Positions 56,136-64,000 of a DNA stretch of 64,000 bases are shown here, piece after piece. Position numbers and translations under genes: made by a program. Each line of letters opens with the position of its first letter. Within the stretch, counting starts at the first letter, position 1. Origin of the DNA: Candidatus Electryonea clarkiae (lineage in GTDB: Bacteria; Electryoneota; Electryoneia; Electryoneales; Electryoneaceae); NCBI GenBank assembly GCA_030765455.1, contig JAVCCM010000064.1, forward strand, positions 1-64,000, written 5' to 3'. The notes beneath the pieces are model-generated. The model saw nothing but the letters and a program-made list of their open reading frames with translations. It did no database searches and had not been told where the DNA came from.

Positions 56136-58682
56136 TCATTTTATCAGAACAATTTTCCTTACCTCGTTCATCTTACCTGGAACTGTTGCCTGAACGAAAT
56201 AGATACCGCTTGAGCTGACTTTGGCATCGAAAACTGTTTGATGCCAGCCTGCTTCCATGTAGCCGTCCTCCAATCTGACAACTTCACGTCCGAGGATATC
56301 GAATACGGCAAGTTTGATATTTGCCCGCTCTGGAAGCGCGTATCGGATGCTGGCGGTTTCGTTAAAGGGATTAGGGTAAGCGGTTTCCAAATCGAACTTG
56401 ACAGGTAACTTATCTGATTTATCTTTTTGCAGATCATTTATCGGTTGAACAGTGAAATAAAATTTATCGTTGCACCTCACCGTATCACCTTCGGCGATTG
56501 CCTCTACCCACCAGACTACATTCAACGAATTCAGGCTATCGCCCAAGTCGAGACTTTCCTGAAGGTTTATTCTAATTGAAGTATCTATTATTTCCGAGTA
56601 GGTAAGTGTCGTATCAAAAAAATCATCGGAAGTGGCATGAAAATTAATATCGTATCGAACAGTTTGCTCAATAGAATCAAGATTTACTGATTTCTGCCAG
56701 CTTAAAAACAGATTAGTGATTTCATTCGGTGTAAAGACACGATTGTGTTTAGGATTTGTCAGTGAAAATGGTGTTGGCGGAGCAGGTAAATCATGTTCGA
56801 AGATATTGATAAATGAACCGACATAATCCAATAACCTGTTACCAAATACTGATGTTGCTTTGCCCAGGTAGTTATACTCTTGTTCGTAATAACCGATAAT
56901 TTGCGGTTGTTCCAGATCGGTTATATCGATAATATTTAATCCATATCTCCAAGTCCCGACCAGATAGTTGTCATCAACACTTAATGAACTGTAGTAACCT
57001 TGTTGAGTCGAGCTGATCAATCTCAAATCTTCCGGGTCTGAAAAATCATATACCAGCAAAGTATCAGTACGTTCAATTCTGGCAAATAATATATTCTTAT
57101 CCACTACTACTACTGTATCTTCAATCGGGAGATCGTATTCTGCAAGTAAAGATGGATTTGCCGGATCGGAAACATCTACAAATGCGATGTTATTTTCGTA
57201 GTTAGTCCCATATTTTCTTAAAAGGATGGCAATACTGTCGGATACTTCAACTTTGCCGATGCTGAATGATATTTCAAGTGAGTCCAGATATTCAGAGTCT
57301 TCAGGATTGGAAACATCGACTATAGTTAAAAATCTGTTAGTCCCCGCGATATACATTTTCCAGTCATCGATGACAAAATCATTCCCACGAAAATCTAATG
57401 AGTCTCTAAGCCATCTGACAGTATCCGGTTGAGAAACATCAAGCAGCCTAAAAGGATAAAACCTGTCATCTGTAAGGACAAATGCATAATGAGCGCATAC
57501 TTGCATTTTACGGACAATACCAATATAACCTCTTTCACAGGTAAATCTCCAATTACGTCCATTTTGCAGATCGAATGGCGACAGAACTTTAAATGCATCC
57601 CGGGTCGTAATAAAAATATTATAATATGATGGAGAAATATGATGTGCCCATCCATATTTCTGGGGGAAACCATCAATATCGTCGGGATCTTCAGGATCGG
57701 ATACATCGAACATTACAATGTAATCTCTGGGCCATTTTCCCGTAATCAGCAAATCCTCATTTACAGCGAGAATTTTATATATGATTGTATTTCTTGGAAC
57801 AGTATAAATGCTAAGAAATTCCGGATTTGCCGGATCTTCAACATTCAAGACATATAAAGTAGTATCATTTCCCAATAAATAAGCCACGTTGGTGTCAACC
57901 ACGACGGCAAAAGCCGAATCGGTAACTTCATATCTTCCCAGTTCGGTCGGATTTGCAGGTTCCTCTACGTCAAGGATCAACAAACCACCAGGATCGTCTT
58001 CAGCGCTGCAGTACGTTACATAAGCCTTATTATCCGATTCGGTGACACAAGTTCCGGGACCAGGCAGTTCGTAGGAAGTGACAAATTCCATATCCGGAGC
58101 GGTATAAATCCTGAGAAAACCCTGACCGTTTTGTTCATCAGTCACTATAAAAAGGCTGGAATCGGTTACAGAAAAAAGCGGCCGGCAGCCTGGAATTGGG
58201 TAATTATCAAAACGACGGATTCGTTCTGGATTTGAGATCTGAATTTTTGTAATTGCCATATCTTGGTGGCTTATATAAGCCCAACCACCTTGAACTTCTA
58301 TCGAACAATATGATGCTCCTCCGCCAACGTTAAACGTCGATCTTCCTATAACTACAGGATTCAGCAGATCTGATATATCTAAGACGTATAATTTTCGGGC
58401 TACAACATAAGCGATAGAATCATGGATTGTGACTGCGACAACTTCCCATTCCGGAACAAAACCGCCTTTATCCACAGGCTTTTCCGGATCGGACATATCG
58501 ACAAATCGTAAACCTGTACCCGATGTTGCGACAATAGCTGTATCACCATAGAACTCGAAATCACAAACCGGACGCCAGCTCATGCACACCTTTTCCAGAA
58601 GACTTATATTCAAGCTGTCTTGTGCAATAGAGAAATTACAACTCATAAATATAATCGGAATAGCAAGGATTATCGATTTCAT
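56136..58682 (-). CDS. LVIVD-repeat beta-propeller secreted protein, T9SS (paralog B)
   Basis: 848 residues. Leader MKSIILAIPIIFMSCNFSIA (a Cys occurs in the leader, but AQ cleavage fits better than a lipobox). LVIVD-type blades run to about residue 630: RFVDMSDPEKPVD, YVLDISDLLNPVV, LILDVEEPANPTE, YVLNVEDPANPEF, MFDVSDPEDPDD, TIVDVSNPEDSEY, AFVDVSDPANPSL, NIIDITDLEQPQI. An FN3-like module (NLFLSWQKSVNLDSIEQTVR) and a sorting domain (YPNPFNETAS...KIVLIK) follow. Its ribosome binding site (gagg) overlaps the TGA stop of 58693-60981, 10 bases away, so the two genes are probably coupled. Confidence 0.82.
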   Translation of the reverse strand: MKSIILAIPIIFMSCNFSIAQDSLNISLLEKVCMSWRPVCDFEFYGDTAIVATSGTGLRFVDMSDPEKPVDKGGFVPEWEVVAVTIHDSIAYVVARKLYVLDISDLLNPVVIGRSTFNVGGGASYCSIEVQGGWAYISHQDMAITKIQISNPERIRRFDNYPIPGCRPLFSVTDSSLFIVTDEQNGQGFLRIYTAPDMEFVTSYELPGPGTCVTESDNKAYVTYCSAEDDPGGLLILDVEEPANPTELGRYEVTDSAFAVVVDTNVAYLLGNDTTLYVLNVEDPANPEFLSIYTVPRNTIIYKILAVNEDLLITGKWPRDYIVMFDVSDPEDPDDIDGFPQKYGWAHHISPSYYNIFITTRDAFKVLSPFDLQNGRNWRFTCERGYIGIVRKMQVCAHYAFVLTDDRFYPFRLLDVSQPDTVRWLRDSLDFRGNDFVIDDWKMYIAGTNRFLTIVDVSNPEDSEYLDSLEISFSIGKVEVSDSIAILLRKYGTNYENNIAFVDVSDPANPSLLAEYDLPIEDTVVVVDKNILFARIERTDTLLVYDFSDPEDLRLISSTQQGYYSSLSVDDNYLVGTWRYGLNIIDITDLEQPQIIGYYEQEYNYLGKATSVFGNRLLDYVGSFINIFEHDLPAPPTPFSLTNPKHNRVFTPNEITNLFLSWQKSVNLDSIEQTVRYDINFHATSDDFFDTTLTYSEIIDTSIRINLQESLDLGDSLNSLNVVWWVEAIAEGDTVRCNDKFYFTVQPINDLQKDKSDKLPVKFDLETAYPNPFNETASIRYALPERANIKLAVFDILGREVVRLEDGYMEAGWHQTVFDAKVSSSGIYFVQATVPGKMNEVRKIVLIK

Positions 58683-58692
58683 AACAATATCC

Positions 58693-60981
58693 TCATTTAA
58701 TCAACAGAATTTTACGGGTGACATTCATCTTTCCCGGCACTGATGCGCGGATAAAATAGATCTCGCTCGCCATACCCCGAGGACTGAAGCTGAATTGACG
58801 GTATCCCCGGTTGACCTGCTGGTCGAGCAAAACCTTTACTTCACGTCCAAGCAAATCATAAATACTGATTCGAATGTTTTCTGTCTGAGGTATTCCGATT
58901 GTAATCGAAAGGGATGCGTTGAATGGATTCGGGTAAATATCAAGAATCTCCCATACTTCTGGAACTGTTCCTGATTTAGCAGTGCTTGGTTCTGTGATTG
59001 TTAAACTGTAGGTCTGTAAGGACATCGTGCTGTGTTGATCAAGATCTTCTGCATTGACTCGCCAGAAATAGGTATTATCATATTCCAGGTCATCAAGCGT
59101 AAAAGTTGTATCGGTTCCAACAGCAAACACTGTTGAATCTAGAAAATCTTGAGTAGTTGAAATTATTAAAGTGTAACTGACAGTGTCGTCAGTGGTAATA
59201 TCATCTGACCGTTCCCAGACGAAACTAACCGTTTGCTCCTCCATTACGGTCCCTGAATCGGGCGATATAAGGTTAAAGGATTGTGGTTCTGCTCTCTCAT
59301 CAAAAAAATGTAGTGTTCTTAATTCGCTTGAATAAACATTTGGAAGAGTATCAAGATCAACATACACACACCAGCGGTAAGCAGTCTCAAGCTCAAATTC
59401 ATTTATTGTAATGAACGTATCGGTACCAGCGTTCACAAAGATTCGGTCTCCATCTTCAGGTATCAATTCAAACGTGTATTCAATATCAAACTCGTCGTCC
59501 CTGAATACTGCTGGATTCCAGGAAAAACGAACTGGTTGTTGATGAGTATTAAAGTTGTTTAACGGCAATCCGAGTTCGATTGGTTCTATCGGGAGAAAAT
59601 CCGTATTTGTCGAAGCTGAGTAATTGGTTATTCCAACATCCCCCATAACTTCCTCACCAAAACCGTCAGGATATTCCCAGTTATTGTGCGGTCCCGAGGG
59701 ATGATTCCAGTAATTGAGACCAGTCTCGATTGAACCATCATTGGGCTGTTGCCTATAACCGAACGCTATCAGTTCATTTCCATAGAAATCGTTGTTGAAA
59801 AGGTGTAATGTAGAAGTACTGTGAAATGCCACTACAGCTCCATAGTATGGAGGATCACCCTCCCTGCCAAGAGGACCATTATTAATGAATACATTGTAAC
59901 TGCAGGTAACATCCGGAGAATCATTTCCATTTCGAAATGTCGAGAGCGCGCCTGCAATGGGAGCACGGTTATTGATGAAAATATTGTGATGAACATATCC
60001 GTCGTTTTCAATTTCAAGACCACCGGCGCGATGATCCGCAATATTGCCGTCGAAAACATTGTTGTATATTTCTAATGAAACTAATCCGTTATATACAGTT
60101 ACAGCTCCACCGTAACCAAATTCTTCAACAAGGTGATTAGAATTTTGTCTGAAAGTATTATTACTGATAACTACTACACCAACAGGGTTAATTCGATCAT
60201 TTCCCGCTACCTGTAAGCCACCGCCATCTCTCGAGACATTATTAATAAATAAGTTGTTGTCGATGACTGAGTTAGAATGATTAACCCTGGCACCTCCACC
60301 GCCATAATGTGAACTATTTGATTGAAATATATTATCTTGAATACTGCAATTGCTGCGGAAAACGTTTAAACCTCCAATATTCCCTTCTGTAACGTTTCTA
60401 AGAAAAACATTTTCCTCTACCTCGAAGTTTCCGTAACCGATTCCCACACCACCTGCAGAATGTCGCGAGTAATTATCTACAAACCGGTTGTTGCGAATAA
60501 CACCTCTGCATTCTTGCAGGCGAATAGCGCCATAATCATACGCTTCATTATTTGAAAAAATGTTGTGTACCAGGTTTATCTCTGAAGTATCGGCAAATAA
60601 TCCTCCAGCATCTTCTTGGCCTCCGACAAAACCATTCGTAATTGTCAATCCGATAATATTAATCTCATTGTCACCGTCTCCCATAATTGTAATTGGACGG
60701 AATGCACCATCACCTGAAATAATTGTATTTGCGATAACAAGGGTATCTTCATCTATCAGGTATTCACTGGCCAGGGTTAGATTCTGATCGCCTATTAACA
60801 ACATTTCAACATAGGTACCTTCTGCGACGAGTACGGTATCGCCATCATCAACCTCATCTATTGCATCCTGTATAGTTTCAAAATCAGCAGGGACAAGGAG
60901 TATTTCGGATATAACAGTATGAAGTGGTATGGAGAGTGCTAACAAAAGGACTGCTATAAAAGGTATTCGCAGGTAATGCAT
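58693..60981 (-). CDS. Parallel beta-helix secreted protein with two FN3-like domains and T9SS sorting domain
   Basis: 762 residues; ribosome binding site agagga. After the leader comes the classic beta-helix opening VPADFETIQDAIDEVDDGDT, then helix turns with NN-type stacks (NIIGLTITNGFVGGQEDAGG, GVIRNNRFVDNYSRHSAGGV, NNTFRQNSNH, GAVTVYNGLVSLEIYNNVFD) to about residue 440. A GLNYWNHPSGPHN motif closes the helix, as in other right-handed beta-helix surface proteins. Two FN3-like modules follow (about 460-570 and 570-670; TYFWRVNAEDLDQHSTMS), then the sorting domain (YPNPFNASLS...KILLIK). The opening motif is shared with 39025-41637. The catalytic residues of pectate lyases are not evident. 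Confidence 0.82.
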   Translation of the reverse strand: MHYLRIPFIAVLLLALSIPLHTVISEILLVPADFETIQDAIDEVDDGDTVLVAEGTYVEMLLIGDQNLTLASEYLIDEDTLVIANTIISGDGAFRPITIMGDGDNEINIIGLTITNGFVGGQEDAGGLFADTSEINLVHNIFSNNEAYDYGAIRLQECRGVIRNNRFVDNYSRHSAGGVGIGYGNFEVEENVFLRNVTEGNIGGLNVFRSNCSIQDNIFQSNSSHYGGGGARVNHSNSVIDNNLFINNVSRDGGGLQVAGNDRINPVGVVVISNNTFRQNSNHLVEEFGYGGAVTVYNGLVSLEIYNNVFDGNIADHRAGGLEIENDGYVHHNIFINNRAPIAGALSTFRNGNDSPDVTCSYNVFINNGPLGREGDPPYYGAVVAFHSTSTLHLFNNDFYGNELIAFGYRQQPNDGSIETGLNYWNHPSGPHNNWEYPDGFGEEVMGDVGITNYSASTNTDFLPIEPIELGLPLNNFNTHQQPVRFSWNPAVFRDDEFDIEYTFELIPEDGDRIFVNAGTDTFITINEFELETAYRWCVYVDLDTLPNVYSSELRTLHFFDERAEPQSFNLISPDSGTVMEEQTVSFVWERSDDITTDDTVSYTLIISTTQDFLDSTVFAVGTDTTFTLDDLEYDNTYFWRVNAEDLDQHSTMSLQTYSLTITEPSTAKSGTVPEVWEILDIYPNPFNASLSITIGIPQTENIRISIYDLLGREVKVLLDQQVNRGYRQFSFSPRGMASEIYFIRASVPGKMNVTRKILLIK

Positions 60982-61068
60982 AATTCCTCTGATGGTTGGT
61001 GATACTCAGATAATTGTAAATTAATCATTTTCAACCATTATTACAACAAGAATGAACAAAGATTGTAA

Positions 61069-63558
61069 TTATCTGATCAACACAACTTTCCTATACTCAT
61101 CCATCTTTCCCGGCACAATGGCGTGGATGAAATAGATTCCGCTGGAAAAATCATTTACATCGATAACTAAATTATGATATCCGGGTTTGAGGGCATCGTA
61201 AGTGATACGACGGGATTCCTCGCCAAGAATATTGAAGATACTCAATTGAAGTTTTTCTGCATCGGGCAAAGAGACCACAATCCTTAGGGTTGAATTGAAA
61301 GGATTCGGATATACTGAAACGATGGAATACTCAGTCGGAACAACACCTTCTGATTCTTTACGAGGTAGATCCTGATAGGTATTGAAATAGAATGTATCGC
61401 TCGCCCAGGTTCCATCTGTGTTGCTGTCAGTAGCGCGAACTGTCCAATAGTAATCTTTATCCATTCGAAGATTGCGCACAAAACGTTGCGTTTCCTCAAG
61501 ATTATCACCGACCAGCCAGGCTGATGATAGATCGGAAATTGTATCCAACCAAGCCTCATATTGAGGAATATCATAATAATCGGAATCGGAAGACTCTGAC
61601 CAGGTAAACATAGTTTCCGCCTGCCACACATTACTGCTGTCTGCTGGTGTCAGCAGGTTAAAGGGTTGGGGAGAATTCGGCATATCAGTCCTGATTGACC
61701 GGGTTTCAGATGACCATACTCCCGGATGATTTATCTCTTGAGCGCGTACTTTCCACCAATATTCCGTATCATCATCGAGGTTGAAGAGATCGAAGCTCAG
61801 TGAATCAACTTCAGCAGAATCGATTGTACCGATAAAATTAGCATCGCTTGACCACCATACGATATATGATAAAGAATCAGAGCGATCCGGTGCGGCAGCC
61901 ATCTCCCATGTCAAGGTAGTATCGCCTGAGTGACAAATACTTCCGTCTGCAGGGCTGAGAAGGTTAAATTCAGCCAGGTTTTCCTCAAACCGGAACTCAT
62001 GAACCTGTGACCATCCGCTCCATTTAAGGTTCTGATCCCGGTAACGCATCCTCCACCAGTACAAATGATTTTCACGGAAAGGAGTTGCGCGAACAGCTAA
62101 TGTTGATAAGTCTATATTTTCATTAAGGTCTGTCAACCGGTAATGCGGCGTTCCGGAATTCCCGAATATATTTTCCCAATCTCGTCTTGAATTAATAATT
62201 GGATCGTTCCAGTCGCCTTCTTCCCCAGTTATTTGAAATTGTGAACTAATTTGCTGGGCATCGCCTTCATAGTACGATCCGGCTAAAAGAAATGAACCTT
62301 CATCGTATAAAGCAGGATAAATAGGCAGTTGATCAGGAGTCCCTGGCTGATCCTGGTTTCGATCATGATAAAAACTGTCAATCAATACATTGTTGAGAGG
62401 GATATCCTCGTTGCCAAGACTGTATGTCATCATGGAGTAGCTGTTTTCAGCACAATCAATATCAAAAATAGAATATGAATAATGATCAATAGCCCGGTGA
62501 ATTTCAATATGGTCAAAAGGTGTTCTCGCTCCCCATCTGTATAATGGTCCTCCACCACCACCCTGGAGGATAAATCGTAAACCGCTTCCAGTCGAAACTC
62601 CGCGATGGTAGGAGTGAACGTGACCGTAGATTAAAATTTCTACCTTACTGTAATTTTCCAATAGCGGGACAACATCATCCCGTGTCCATGCGCTGACATG
62701 AGCAGGATAGGTCTCACTTTGAGCCGGATGATGAAGACTGACAATAACCAGACTGACTTCATCGTTCTCTTCAGTATCATCAAGTATTTCTCCAAGCCAG
62801 TCTAACTGGGTATTACCTGCTTCTATACTGTTCAGTGAAATGAAAAACACCGGTCCGATACGAAAGGAGTAATAAACCTCACCGGCAGGAGAAGCAAAAT
62901 CATCGTATTTCATAAGATCATAAAATGCAGTCCCGGCGACATCATGATTGCCCTGGGTTATCATAAATGGCACGCTGCTCGAAAGAGCATTTACGGGTTC
63001 AAAGAATTCAGATTGATATTGGTCATATTCTTGTCCTGAAGTAACAATATCACCCATGTTGAGTACGAGATTTATTTCCTCATGCAAATCCTCACCATAG
63101 AGTTCTTCTACTTTCTCGACCATCGCTTCGATGACTGAAGTATGGTCATCGATTTGAGTCCTGGAATCGCCGTAGGCAATAAAACGGATATGCTGAGTAT
63201 CATCATCATTTTCAAGCTGGGTCTTGAATCTATTTATTGCTGAGGAATCATTTCCGGTTATACAGCGGTAAAAATACTCAGTGCCAGGTTCAAGATTATC
63301 AAGACGTATCCAGTTCCAGACATATTCCTCATTATCACCGAGAATGTCCTGGTTACATGTGACATTGTGCTGCAGATTGGTATCCGGACCGTATCGGATG
63401 GATGATCCGGCCAAATTATCTTCTAACAACCAGCAGATATATATCGAGGTGGAAGTTGGAGTTTGCAGATAAATATTTTCAATAGCGTATGATAAACCAC
63501 CATATACCCACAAACATATTATCAATACATTTATTACACAGAACTTAATACGCTGCAC
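61069..63558 (-). CDS. Purple-acid-phosphatase-like metallophosphoesterase, secreted, T9SS
   Basis: 829 residues starting at a GTG (63558) with aagg 7 bases upstream. Leader to about 25. An N-terminal FN3/PAP-type domain (SSIRYGPDTNLQHNV...LDNLEPGTEYFYRC, about 28-112) precedes a complete calcineurin-like core: AYGDSR (128-133), LNMGDIV (166-172), QGNHD (202-206), LHHP (275-278) and YGHVHSYHRG (311-320). These are all the metal ligands expected of the family. Three FN3-like modules follow (EYWWKVRAQEINHPGVWSSE; YYWTVRATDSNTDGTWASDT among them) and a sorting domain (YPNPFNSTLR...KVVLIR). Probably an exported phosphomonoesterase or phosphodiesterase; the substrate is not predictable. It is the clearest active enzyme of the right half. 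Confidence 0.88.
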   Translation of the reverse strand: MQRIKFCVINVLIICLWVYGGLSYAIENIYLQTPTSTSIYICWLLEDNLAGSSIRYGPDTNLQHNVTCNQDILGDNEEYVWNWIRLDNLEPGTEYFYRCITGNDSSAINRFKTQLENDDDTQHIRFIAYGDSRTQIDDHTSVIEAMVEKVEELYGEDLHEEINLVLNMGDIVTSGQEYDQYQSEFFEPVNALSSSVPFMITQGNHDVAGTAFYDLMKYDDFASPAGEVYYSFRIGPVFFISLNSIEAGNTQLDWLGEILDDTEENDEVSLVIVSLHHPAQSETYPAHVSAWTRDDVVPLLENYSKVEILIYGHVHSYHRGVSTGSGLRFILQGGGGGPLYRWGARTPFDHIEIHRAIDHYSYSIFDIDCAENSYSMMTYSLGNEDIPLNNVLIDSFYHDRNQDQPGTPDQLPIYPALYDEGSFLLAGSYYEGDAQQISSQFQITGEEGDWNDPIINSRRDWENIFGNSGTPHYRLTDLNENIDLSTLAVRATPFRENHLYWWRMRYRDQNLKWSGWSQVHEFRFEENLAEFNLLSPADGSICHSGDTTLTWEMAAAPDRSDSLSYIVWWSSDANFIGTIDSAEVDSLSFDLFNLDDDTEYWWKVRAQEINHPGVWSSETRSIRTDMPNSPQPFNLLTPADSSNVWQAETMFTWSESSDSDYYDIPQYEAWLDTISDLSSAWLVGDNLEETQRFVRNLRMDKDYYWTVRATDSNTDGTWASDTFYFNTYQDLPRKESEGVVPTEYSIVSVYPNPFNSTLRIVVSLPDAEKLQLSIFNILGEESRRITYDALKPGYHNLVIDVNDFSSGIYFIHAIVPGKMDEYRKVVLIR

Positions 63559-63620
63559 CTGCTTGCCTTATAAAAAAATCAAATCATTCAAAAATTTACA
63601 ATTACTGAAATAACTTTCCA

Positions 63621-64000
63621 TCATTTCATCAACACAATTTTCCTGACTTCATTCATCTTTCCCGGCACACTGGCGTGGATGAAGTAGATGCCGCTTGATA
63701 ATTCTGATGCGTTGAATATGATACTATGATACCCTGCGCTGTACCTGCCTGTCGCGAGTTGCGCAACCTTTTGACCAATAATATTGTAGATTGCTACATT
63801 GATGCTAGTTGTGTATGGTAGGCCAAGCCGAATTGTTGTACTTGGATTAAAGGGGTTTGGATAGCTTGAAAGGATGGATATGTTATTTGGAAGAAATAGT
63901 TCTTTTTCTTCCGGGATTGTCAGAACATAACCTCCATTCATGGTTTTCAATACACAAGAATGATCATTGTTAAAATATTCATGTACTCCTGTAATCCATC
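63621..64000 (-). CDS. C-terminal end of a secreted protein with T9SS sorting domain (partial at right edge)
   Basis: The frame is open to the window edge, upstream of the internal TTG at 63950, so this is the end of a larger gene rather than a small one. The visible part reads WITGVHEYFNNDHSCVLKTM, then NGGYVLTIPEEKELFLPNN, then a full sorting domain (SYPNPFNPSTTIRLGLPYTT...VPGKMNEVRKIVLMK). A 32-base DNA stretch (63655-63686) is identical to the equivalent position of 53735-55930 (53769-53800). The head of the protein, and so its role, lies outside the window. Confidence 0.85.
   Translation of the reverse strand, partial: WITGVHEYFNNDHSCVLKTMNGGYVLTIPEEKELFLPNNISILSSYPNPFNPSTTIRLGLPYTTSINVAIYNIIGQKVAQLATGRYSAGYHSIIFNASELSSGIYFIHASVPGKMNEVRKIVLMK

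Noticed and set aside
56136..58682. Lipoprotein assignment because of a Cys in the leader (MSC)
   Set aside because: The Cys at residue 15 is followed by more hydrophobic residues and an AQ-type cleavage site like its relatives; the T9SS tail also fits a standard signal peptide.
63621..63950. Small independent 109-residue protein starting at the internal TTG (63950)
   Set aside because: The frame continues open to the window edge with no ribosome site at the TTG, so it is the tail of a larger gene.

Overview
The window reads as surface-protein DNA from an uncultured-type bacterium of the FCB superphylum (Fibrobacterota-Chlorobi-Bacteroidota and candidate relatives such as Cloacimonadota, KSB1, Zixibacteria or Electryoneota). 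Three things point there: 20 proteins end in a type IX secretion (T9SS/Por) C-terminal sorting domain with the YPNPFNP hallmark, the tmRNA tag ADDNYGYALAA resembles Chlorobi tags, and the leaders are Gram-negative signal peptides ending in an AQ-type cleavage site. The phylum cannot be fixed from this window. Every gene is on the minus strand except a broken IS21 helper gene at the left edge, so transcription runs right to left. No T9SS machinery is present.

Layout, left to right. 1-541: two IS21-family ends, one inserted in the other, breaking a propeller gene (541-853). 963-6005: a gingipain-fold protein lacking both catalytic residues. 6326-6729: tmRNA (ssrA) with its terminator. 6920-8825: a putative outer-membrane protein and RNase HIII, the only obvious housekeeping stretch. 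8826-9815: dispersed, palindrome-rich repeats. 9816-15359: a secreted esterase, an FGE-like lipoprotein and the first of the large propeller proteins. 15545-35325: six more propeller proteins, interrupted by a small AlbA_2-type two-gene operon (18907-20198). 35607-51329: a REP-bounded pair of WxDxR-repeat paralogs, a beta-helix protein, another propeller protein and a head-swapped relative. 51341-64000: single-copy secreted proteins (CARDB, two LVIVD propellers, a beta-helix protein, a purple-acid-phosphatase-like enzyme) and a partial sorting domain at the right edge.

The main structure is a tandem family of eight intact FG-GAP/VCBS proteins. Each head holds exactly 7 DxDxDGD...WWENDG units of about 49 residues, and one holds 14, which implies seven-bladed propellers and one double propeller. 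The heads sit on interchangeable stalks: zero to four carboxypeptidase-regulatory-like domains, then either a tandem OB-like pair plus an FN3-like domain, or FN3 alone. All end in the sorting domain. One gene (48579-51329) keeps the stalk but replaces the head. Long identical DNA runs between paralogs, sorting-domain remnants between genes, and REP palindromes abutting stop codons suggest a recombining cassette locus that diversifies a secreted or cell-surface repertoire. That interpretation is inference; module counts and motifs were read directly from the sequence.
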